Shown in pieces: positions 24,400 to 30,660 of a DNA stretch of 30,660 nucleotides. The notes under the pieces are model-generated. The model was not told the origin of the DNA and ran no database searches. It saw only the letters and a list, made by a program, of their open reading frames with translations. The first letter of the stretch is position 1. The number at the start of each line of letters is the position of its first letter. A program made the translations under genes and the position numbers. Source of the DNA: CAXQRU01 sp964226685 (GTDB lineage: Bacteria > Pseudomonadota > Gammaproteobacteria > Pseudomonadales > Cellvibrionaceae); NCBI GenBank assembly GCA_964226685.1, contig CAXQRU010000026.1, positions 1 to 30,660 of the forward strand, read 5' to 3'.

Positions 24400-25365
24400 A
24401 TGCAGCAACTGGATAGGATTCAATTGTTACACCGACAATTTAATAGCTCTAAAAGGGCCATTCACATCGATGAGTTGGCTCGAATGTGTGAGTGCTCAGC
24501 CGAGGTGGTTAAGAGAACCATCAAAATGATGCGCGAACTCTGGAATGCACCCATATTCCACGATAAAGCTCGCAAGGGCTACCGCTACAGTATTAACGAT
24601 GATCACGTATTGCACCCTCTACCTGGGCTTTGGTTGACTTCAGATGAACTCCAAGCTCTTGCCAGTGTGCTGGCTATTACCGAATCATTAAATCAGGGGC
24701 TGATGAGTGATGCACTCAAAAATATAGAATCCACACTCCACAAATTATTACTCTCCAAAGACATTAAACCTGAAAATTTTACTCACATTATTCAATACAT
24801 CGCGCAAGGCCACTCTTTAATCGACAACACGATTTTTAACCCCATTGTGAATGCCCTGCTCACTCATAAGCAATTAACAATTCGCTATACCAACTACCAA
24901 CAAACCTCCACACAACGTGAGGTCAGCCCTTTAAAGCTCGTCAACTACCGACAAAACTGGTACCTCGATGCTTACTGTGAAAAACGCCATGGACTAAGAA
25001 CGTTTCATTTATCCAGAATCACCTTTGCCGCTCTGACCAATACCCCCGCCAGACGCATTGACCCTGAACAACAAGCCAAACACTTTACCCCGGCCTACGG
25101 CATATTTGCTGGCCCCGCTACCGATACCGCCAGCCTCATCTTTAGAGGCGCTGCCGCCTTTGAGGTCGCCAAGCAAGAATGGCACCCAGAGCAAATAGGC
25201 CAATGGCAAGGTGACGCATATCACCTAAACCTCCCTTTTGGGGAACCAACAGAATTGGTCAGAGATATTTTGCAATTTGGGCCAGATGTCGAAGTGTTAG
25301 CACCGGAGAGCTTGCAGGAATTGGTCAAAGCCAGGTTAAAAGCAGCGATTGAACGCTATGGGTAA
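24400..25365 (+). CDS. WYL-domain transcriptional regulator
   Basis: The 321-residue protein has an N-terminal winged helix-turn-helix (QLLHRQFNSSKRAIHIDELA, CSAEVVKRTIKMMREL). The WYL domain has NALLTHKQLTIRYTNY, then RQNWYLDAYC with Trp187-Tyr188-Leu189, and RTFHLSRI. A C-terminal WCX extension follows. WYL proteins sense nucleic acid or other ligands and often regulate defence loci. It lies upstream of the UDG-like and cas1 genes on the same strand, and is the obvious candidate to control them. A perfect inverted repeat follows its stop codon. Confidence 0.88.
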   Translation: MQQLDRIQLLHRQFNSSKRAIHIDELARMCECSAEVVKRTIKMMRELWNAPIFHDKARKGYRYSINDDHVLHPLPGLWLTSDELQALASVLAITESLNQGLMSDALKNIESTLHKLLLSKDIKPENFTHIIQYIAQGHSLIDNTIFNPIVNALLTHKQLTIRYTNYQQTSTQREVSPLKLVNYRQNWYLDAYCEKRHGLRTFHLSRITFAALTNTPARRIDPEQQAKHFTPAYGIFAGPATDTASLIFRGAAAFEVAKQEWHPEQIGQWQGDAYHLNLPFGEPTELVRDILQFGPDVEVLAPESLQELVKARLKAAIERYG

Positions 25366-25366
25366 C

Positions 25367-25380
25367 TGTATGCACATACA
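25367..25380. promoter_or_regulatory. Inverted repeat upstream of the cas operon
   Basis: TGTATG-CA-CATACA (25367-25380) is a perfect six-base inverted repeat just after the WYL regulator stop, 63 bases before the UDG-like gene. It could be an operator for the WYL protein. It is short, so chance is possible. Confidence 0.35.
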
Positions 25381-25442
25381 TAACGAGATTTGCGCATGGC
25401 TTACGATAAGGTATGACCTAGAAAACAATGAATGGCTAATTT

Positions 25443-26240
25443 ATGAGCAATATTTGTGAGCACCCCATGTTTGAAAAATATATTGAAACAATTCAAGAGC
25501 TTACCTTTAATATAAAGCAAGATGCATTACCTAAGGAGCTTTTAATTGAAACTGACGGAGAATTCTCTATTTTTTATGCTCCATTTGACTTTATCAATAA
25601 GCAAGCAAAAATAATTATTTGTGGCATTACCCCAGGACTTCAACAAGCACACCTCGCTCTTAATGAAGCTAGCCAAAAGCTAAAAAATGGAGACTCACTT
25701 GAAAAAACACAATTATCAGTCAAAAAAAATGCTAGCTTCGGCGGAGCGATGAGAAAAAACCTCATCAAACTATTAAATCATATTAATATTCCACAAATAC
25801 TGAATATTGACTCATGCGCAGAGCTATTCAATAGTCAATCAAGATTGTTACACTCGACTTCTGCATTACGTTACCCAGTCTTTAAATCTCTAAAAAATTA
25901 TAGTGGATCACCCTCTATTCTAAAAACACCCTTATTACGTAAACAAGTTGAAAAATATCTATTACCTGAGTTGTCTAGCTTTAACTCATCCACTCTTATC
26001 ATTCCCCTTGGCTCCAAAGTCGAGGAGGTATTAAATTTTGCCGTTGATTATGGCGCCATAAATGATAATCAGATACTGAGTGGTTTGCCCCACCCATCAG
26101 GCGCCAACTCAGAAAGAATTAGCTATTTTTTAGGTGAAAAATCTGCAACTCAATTATCAAATAAGACAAACCCCTTAAAAATAGATTTAGCAAGGGAGCA
26201 ATTAATGGCCAAAGTAATCGGCTTAAAAATGAAAGGCTAA
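25443..26240 (+). CDS. Uracil-DNA glycosylase-superfamily-like protein linked to cas1
   Basis: The 265-residue product shows UDG-superfamily landmarks in order: IIICGITPGLQQ (GITPG at 61-65, the water-activating loop), FGGAMRKNLIKLL near 99-111, a strand STLIIPLGSKVEEVL (183-197), and LPHPSGANSERI with the HPSGAN loop at 217-222. No uracil-pocket residue can be assigned with confidence, and catalytic competence is unknown. The gene is clearly more AT-rich than its neighbours, which suggests transfer. Its stop is four bases from the cas1 start, so co-transcription with cas1 is very likely. It is not part of the standard type I-F gene set. Confidence 0.65.
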   Translation: MSNICEHPMFEKYIETIQELTFNIKQDALPKELLIETDGEFSIFYAPFDFINKQAKIIICGITPGLQQAHLALNEASQKLKNGDSLEKTQLSVKKNASFGGAMRKNLIKLLNHINIPQILNIDSCAELFNSQSRLLHSTSALRYPVFKSLKNYSGSPSILKTPLLRKQVEKYLLPELSSFNSSTLIIPLGSKVEEVLNFAVDYGAINDNQILSGLPHPSGANSERISYFLGEKSATQLSNKTNPLKIDLAREQLMAKVIGLKMKG

Positions 26241-26244
26241 ATTT

Positions 26245-27207
26245 ATGAGCGAGCAATTAACTGACTTAAAAGCGATATTACACTCTAAGAGAGCCAACCT
26301 CTATTACCTTGAGCATTGCCGCATTATGCAAAAGGATGGACGCGTGCTCTACCTAACCGAGGCCAAGAACGAGAACCAATATTGGAATATTCCCATTGCC
26401 AATACCACCTGCCTATTACTCGGTACCGGCACTTCCATCACTCAGGCGGCCATGCGCATGTTGGCATCCGCAGGCGTACTCGTTGGCTTTTGTGGTGGCG
26501 GGGGCACACCGCTGCTCATGGCCACGGAGATAGAATGGCTCACACCTCAAAGCGAATACCGCCCTACGGAATATATACAGGGCTGGCTCAGCTTCTGGTT
26601 TGATGATGATAAACGCCTAGAAGCGGCCAAACAATTTCAAGAAGCGCGCATTGCCTACTTACAAAAAGTGTGGAGTAAAGATAGAGACTTACAAAACTAC
26701 GGCTTCACCAGCAACGACCCACACATTAGCAGTGCATTAAATTCTACCCTAACAAAAATTAACGACGCCCTCTCCGTCACCCAGTTATTAAATAGCGAAG
26801 CCAGCCTAACCAAGCAACTTTACAAAATAGCGGCCAAGGCCACCCAATACGGCGACTTTGTGCGCGAGCGAGAAGCCGTTGACAACGCCAATGCCTTTTT
26901 AAACCACGGCAACTATTTAGCCTATGGGCTTGCGGCGACTACCCTTTGGGTGCTCGGCATCCCTCATGGCTTTGCCGTGATGCATGGCAAAACTCGCCGC
27001 GGGGCCTTGGTGTTTGATATTGCCGATTTAGTGAAAGATGCCTTAGTGCTCCCCCTCGCTTTTATTTGCGCTAAAGAAGGCGCCACCGAACAAGAATTTC
27101 GCCAGCAATGCCTACAAGCCTTTACCGATCATAAAGCCTTGGACTTTATGTTTGATCAAGTAAAAATGGTTGCGCTGCAAGGCAAAGCGGAGAGCGCACA
27201 AGCATGA
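26245..27207 (+). CDS. cas1f: Type I-F CRISPR integrase Cas1
   Basis: Cas1 is the integrase that, with Cas2, inserts new spacers into the CRISPR array. The 320-residue protein opens LKAILHSKRANLYYLEHCRI and contains VGFCGGGGTPLL and, in its C-terminal half, the metal-site region GNYLAYGLAATTLWVLGIPHG, MHGKTRRGALVFDIADLVKD, characteristic of I-F Cas1. Length matches the subtype. Its stop overlaps the cas2-3 start in ATGA. Confidence 0.95.
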   Translation: MSEQLTDLKAILHSKRANLYYLEHCRIMQKDGRVLYLTEAKNENQYWNIPIANTTCLLLGTGTSITQAAMRMLASAGVLVGFCGGGGTPLLMATEIEWLTPQSEYRPTEYIQGWLSFWFDDDKRLEAAKQFQEARIAYLQKVWSKDRDLQNYGFTSNDPHISSALNSTLTKINDALSVTQLLNSEASLTKQLYKIAAKATQYGDFVREREAVDNANAFLNHGNYLAYGLAATTLWVLGIPHGFAVMHGKTRRGALVFDIADLVKDALVLPLAFICAKEGATEQEFRQQCLQAFTDHKALDFMFDQVKMVALQGKAESAQA

Positions 27208-30200
27208 TGGTGACCTTTATTTCAGAATGTGAGAAAAAAGCCCTCAAACGCACCCGCAAAGTGCTCGATGCCTTTGCCGACCGCATTGGCAGCAACACCT
27301 GGCAAACGGTGATTACACAAGAAGGCTTGCTTGCCGTAAAAAAAGCACTGCGCAAAACTGCGAGTAAAAGCACTGCGGTGAGCTGCCATTGGATACGCTC
27401 GCGCTCGCGGACGGAGTTGGTTTGGATTGTTGGCCGACGCGATAGATTCAACCATATCGGCTTGGTGGCCACCAACTACACGCGGCGAAATATATTATTG
27501 TCAGAGATTGAAAACAATTGGCAGTTTTTGCCATTAATTAAATCCCTTGTTGTACTTTCTGCATTACTACATGACTGGGGAAAAGCCAGTGCTTTATTCC
27601 AAGGAGAACTCAAAGGAGAAATTCGTATTAAAGGCGACCCTATTAGGCATGAATGGGTATCCTGTTTACTACTTAATGTGTTTATTAGCACTCATGGAGG
27701 GAAAGACGATAAAGCGTGGCTAGAAACACTAGCCAGTGGCGATATTAATGAAGACACATTAAAAACCCATGTGAAAAACAATGCATTACAACCACTAGAA
27801 AACCTACCACCTATAGCGAAATTAGTGGCATGGCTGATAGTTTCTCATCATCGCCTACCACTAAATATGGACGAGAATTATTTGTCGGCAGTTAAAGCAG
27901 AGGAAGCACTAACCATCGATAGTATATTAGAACGTATTACCCAACAATGGGGCTATGAAAATAGATACGATGAAACAGAGTATCAAGCCAACCTGAGCCA
28001 ATGCTTTACGTTTAAAGATGGTTTACTTAGCCAATCTTCGCCCTGGCTGAAACAAGTAAAAAAATGGGCAGGTCGATTACTAGCATGTGAATCACAAGCG
28101 CTACAAGTACTAGACAATAATAGTTACCGTCTAATTTTATTGTACTCTCGCTTATGCCTTATGCTGGGCGATCACTATTATTCTTCTCTGGATGCGGATA
28201 AAGCATGGAAAAGTAACAACTCGCTATATGCTAATACAGACAGAAAAACAAAAGGCTTGAAACAACAGCTTGATGAACACCTATGCGGCGTCGCCAAACA
28301 TGGCCTTAACAATGCGCACCAACTGCCAGCCTTCGAAACACTATTACCCAAAGCCAAAGACTTACAAGCACTCAAAGAAGCTAGCCCTGGCGATTACCGA
28401 TGGCAAGATAAAGCCGTTAATGCCATCAAAAAATGGAAACTAGAGAATGAAACTTGCCAAGCAGGATTTTTTGTCAACATGGCCAGCACCGGTTGTGGAA
28501 AAACCTTTGCTAACGCAAAAATTATGCGTGCACTTTCGGACGATGGCGACAGCCTTCGCTTTATATTAGCATTGGGCCTTAGAACCTTAACACTACAAAC
28601 AGGCGATGAATATCGCAGTAGGGTGAAGCTCGATAATAGCGAACTAGCCGTGCTCATTGGCTCTAAAGCCATTATGAGTTTACACCAACAAAAAGCAGCC
28701 GACGAACAAAAAAACAGTTTTGAAAATAGCGGATCGCTCTCCGAAGAACCATTGCTGGATGAAGACATTGACTTTGATTGCGTCATCAATGAAGACCCAC
28801 TGGCAACGGTATTAAAGACTGACAAAGAGAAAAAGTTTCTTTATGCCCCCGTACTTGCCTGCACGATTGACCACCTAATGGGCGCCACCGAAACAAAACG
28901 CGGCGGCCGATATATTTTACCCACACTGAGGCTAATGTCATCTGATTTAGTTATTGATGAAATCGACGATTTTAGTGGTGATGACCTAATTGCTATCGGC
29001 CGCTTGATTCATCTGGCGGGCATGCTAGGGCGAAAGGTTATGATCTCTTCCGCCACCATTCCTCCGGATTTTGCAGAAGGCTACTTTAACACCTATCGCT
29101 ACGGCTGGCAGTTATACTGCAAAACTCGAAATGTGAACCCAACGATTGCTTGCGCCTGGATAGATGAAAACGACACACAGATCAGCAATAGCACAGCCAC
29201 AGAGCTGGGATCCGCCATTAAACATTACCAAGAACAACATGCGCAGTTTATTCAGACACGATCCGCTTACTTGCTAAAACAAACCATAAAACGTAAAGCG
29301 GATATTAGCGACTGCCAACATATTGTTAACGTTAGCGACACTGAGCAAAACCCCTATGATGAAGATTTGATTCACAACAAACAGCAAGCTTATTTTAAAA
29401 CGATTTTTGAGAGCGCTTGCCGCAAGCACTACCAACACCACATTGTTGACGAGCAAACCACATTAAACCTTTCCTTTGGTGTTATCCGTATGGCAAATAT
29501 TTCGCCCTGCGTCGCCTTGACTCGCTATTTACTCATAACCCCCTGCCCAGACGACATTGAAATAAGAGTCATGGCCTATCACAGTCAGCAAGTGCTATTG
29601 CTCCGCCACTTACAGGAAGAACATTTAGATAAGGTATTAAAACGCAAAGGCCCCGAAGACGCCCCACCCAAAGCACTTAGCAATACCATTATTCGTACTC
29701 ACTTGAATCAGATTCATCAACAAAAACCTCACATCAAGCATGTGCTATTTATCGTAATCGCCACACCAGTAGAAGAAGTGGGCCGAGATCACGACTTTGA
29801 CTGGGCAGTTATTGAGCCATCATCCTTACGCTCTATTATTCAGCTAGCTGGCCGGGTACGCCGCCACCGCAACACAGCCACGCCCTCAGCGAATATCAGC
29901 CTGATGCAATACAATTGGAAAGGCATTAAACACCATCGCAAGCCGGAAAAAAAGGTATTTAACAACCCAGGGCCTGAAGAAAAAATACGGCTTGAAAAGC
30001 ATAATTTAGACAGCCTAGTGGATGAGCAAGCCCTGGCACTAAGAGTGGATGCCATACCCCGCATAACCAAAGCGGACGAGTTACAACCCACAAAAAAGCT
30101 GGCCGACCTGGAACACCACGCCATCAAAGAGCTGCTTGCGAATTACAGCACGGCTAGCGGCCCCGCTAGCCTGAGAGGCTATTTAAGAGAAGCCTGGTTC

Positions 30201-30566
30201 CTCACTGCCCTGCCCCAGCAATGCAAACCCTTTAGAGCAGGCCAAGCCACCACTAAGCTCTTTCTCACTTATCAACCAAATAATGAGAACTTTACCTTTT
30301 GCGAAAAAGATGATGATGGCGAACTAATCCCCAGAGAGAAAACATACTGCTTACATAAGGTGAACTTAACCGAGGCAGAAAGCGAAAGGCTGTGGCTGGC
30401 AAGAGACTATGCACACGCCATTAGCGCCCAGGCGGAGAAAGAAGGCACGAGCCTACGCGCCGCCTCTATTCGCTATGGTGAGATTGTCTTTATCTTCTAT
30501 GAAAACACAGATTATGACTATAACGATCAATTTGGGCTTTATAAAAAGGAAGGGGCTGATGAATAG
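27204..30566 (+). CDS. cas3f: Type I-F Cas2-Cas3 fusion nuclease-helicase
   Basis: This 1120-residue fusion serves in both adaptation (Cas2) and target destruction (Cas3). Residues 1-90 form the Cas2 part (VTFISECEKKALKRTRKVLD, TWQTVITQEGL, CHWIRSRSRTELVWIVG). The HD nuclease shows LLHDWGKAS (His123-Asp124) and RHEW, SHHRLP. The helicase has Walker A ASTGCGKT (Lys433), DEID at 585-588, SSATIP (616-620), and motif VI QLAGRVRRHR at 880-889. All active-site residues are present. The stop codon lies within a hairpin terminator of the opposite strand, part of the mini-CRISPR described separately. csy1 is expected further downstream. Confidence 0.96.
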   Translation: MMVTFISECEKKALKRTRKVLDAFADRIGSNTWQTVITQEGLLAVKKALRKTASKSTAVSCHWIRSRSRTELVWIVGRRDRFNHIGLVATNYTRRNILLSEIENNWQFLPLIKSLVVLSALLHDWGKASALFQGELKGEIRIKGDPIRHEWVSCLLLNVFISTHGGKDDKAWLETLASGDINEDTLKTHVKNNALQPLENLPPIAKLVAWLIVSHHRLPLNMDENYLSAVKAEEALTIDSILERITQQWGYENRYDETEYQANLSQCFTFKDGLLSQSSPWLKQVKKWAGRLLACESQALQVLDNNSYRLILLYSRLCLMLGDHYYSSLDADKAWKSNNSLYANTDRKTKGLKQQLDEHLCGVAKHGLNNAHQLPAFETLLPKAKDLQALKEASPGDYRWQDKAVNAIKKWKLENETCQAGFFVNMASTGCGKTFANAKIMRALSDDGDSLRFILALGLRTLTLQTGDEYRSRVKLDNSELAVLIGSKAIMSLHQQKAADEQKNSFENSGSLSEEPLLDEDIDFDCVINEDPLATVLKTDKEKKFLYAPVLACTIDHLMGATETKRGGRYILPTLRLMSSDLVIDEIDDFSGDDLIAIGRLIHLAGMLGRKVMISSATIPPDFAEGYFNTYRYGWQLYCKTRNVNPTIACAWIDENDTQISNSTATELGSAIKHYQEQHAQFIQTRSAYLLKQTIKRKADISDCQHIVNVSDTEQNPYDEDLIHNKQQAYFKTIFESACRKHYQHHIVDEQTTLNLSFGVIRMANISPCVALTRYLLITPCPDDIEIRVMAYHSQQVLLLRHLQEEHLDKVLKRKGPEDAPPKALSNTIIRTHLNQIHQQKPHIKHVLFIVIATPVEEVGRDHDFDWAVIEPSSLRSIIQLAGRVRRHRNTATPSANISLMQYNWKGIKHHRKPEKKVFNNPGPEEKIRLEKHNLDSLVDEQALALRVDAIPRITKADELQPTKKLADLEHHAIKELLANYSTASGPASLRGYLREAWFLTALPQQCKPFRAGQATTKLFLTYQPNNENFTFCEKDDDGELIPREKTYCLHKVNLTEAESERLWLARDYAHAISAQAEKEGTSLRAASIRYGEIVFIFYENTDYDYNDQFGLYKKEGADE

Positions 30567-30572
30567 CCCCTT
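30541..30572 (-). terminator. Rho-independent terminator of the mini-CRISPR, overlapping the cas2-3 stop
   Basis: On the minus strand AAGGGGCT, loop ATTCATC, AGCCCCTT forms an eight-pair stem (30572-30565 with 30557-30550) followed by CCTTTTTAT. This is a strong terminator for minus-strand transcription. On the plus strand only TTT follows, so it is weaker for cas2-3. It overlaps the last codons of cas2-3 and the outer end of the repeat. Confidence 0.78.
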
Positions 30573-30646
30573 TGTAATCTGCCTATGCGGCAGTGAACGT
30601 CAATCCAATGCTCGTATTTTTCTAAACTGCCTATGCGGCAGTGACC
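30571..30646 (-). CRISPR. Mini-CRISPR: two type I-F-like repeats around a 20-nt spacer
   Basis: Two 28-base repeats (30619-30646 and 30571-30598) flank a 20-base spacer at 30599-30618. On the minus strand each contains the Cas6f-type hairpin CTGCC-GCATA-GGCAG. The upstream repeat ends TTTAGAAA, close to the I-F 5' handle CTAAGAAA. The downstream one begins GTTCAC intact but ends ATTACAAA. They differ from each other at three positions: 2, 21 and 25. The spacer read as RNA is AATACGAGCATTGGATTGAC. The usual I-F spacer is 32. Transcription would run against the cas genes, from a TATAAT box at 30649-30654 to a terminator at 30550-30572. A crRNA of about 48 bases would result. The window ends 14 bases past the second repeat, so a longer array cannot be wholly excluded. 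Confidence 0.75.
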
Positions 30647-30648
30647 AC

Positions 30649-30654
30649 ATTATA
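30649..30654 (-). promoter_or_regulatory. Perfect -10 box reading into the mini-CRISPR
   Basis: ATTATA on the plus strand is TATAAT on the minus strand, two bases from the outer end of the upstream repeat. Standard spacing puts the transcript start near 30642, within the repeat and just before its hairpin. The -35 region would be past the window edge and could not be examined. Confidence 0.55.
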
Positions 30655-30660
30655 CAATGG

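Noticed and set aside
25379..25398. Partial match of the guide (ACGAG plus scattered bases) in the gap before the UDG-like gene
   Set aside because: Only about nine of 20 bases agree, and no CC motif flanks the match.
30571..30646. Start of a normal type I-F CRISPR array
   Set aside because: The spacer is 20 rather than about 32 bases, the element has its own -10 box and terminator, and it lies next to cas2-3 rather than after csy4. Kept as a possibility because the window ends 14 bases later.

Overview
The window looks like chromosomal DNA of a gammaproteobacterium, most likely a marine or aquatic one. This rests on the rpsF-rpsR-rplI-dnaB order, a bioB-F-H-C operon with a BirA-type operator, the DUF3080, DUF3429 and DUF2799 proteins, an xanthan-lyase/golvesin-type secreted protein and a type I-F CRISPR-Cas locus. 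Assignment below class level (for example Cellvibrionales) is a guess. No rRNA, tRNA, IS element or phage gene was recognised.

Layout. Bases 1-530 hold the tail of one gene, a shared terminator and a small membrane protein. Bases 602-4283 are the biotin operon bioB-bioF-bioH-bioC (minus strand), with an operator and promoter in 4325-4377. Facing away from it is comF - DUF3429 membrane protein - D-2-hydroxyacid dehydrogenase (4404-6493). Then on the minus strand come a secreted WHy-like protein, a DUF3080 lipoprotein, an Smr-domain protein and acs (6490-10667). A secreted protein with three golvesin/Xly modules follows (10944-12965), then a small secreted protein and the dnaB-panC-panD unit (13018-16272). 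A DUF4184 membrane protein sits between dnaB and rplI. The ribosomal operon rpsF-rpsR-rplI (17172-18442) has a recognisable promoter and a possible S6:S18-binding leader. From 18690 to 24132 the content is more accessory: an HD-domain protein, three pol-beta-type nucleotidyltransferases, a secreted repeat protein with an ECF sigma/anti-sigma pair, and a DUF2799 lipoprotein.

The right end (24400-30660) is a type I-F CRISPR-Cas locus: a WYL regulator, an AT-rich uracil-DNA-glycosylase-like gene directly upstream of cas1, then cas1 and the cas2-3 fusion. The effector genes (csy1-4) would lie outside the window.

Most notable is a compact element in the last ~120 bases, just downstream of cas2-3. 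On the minus strand it reads: perfect TATAAT box, CRISPR repeat, 20-nt spacer, second repeat, Rho-independent terminator. It runs against the cas genes. It looks like a self-contained mini-CRISPR that would give a roughly 100-nt RNA and one short crRNA. I infer a regulatory or guarding RNA in the style of CreR/CreA elements. Its target is not evident in the window.
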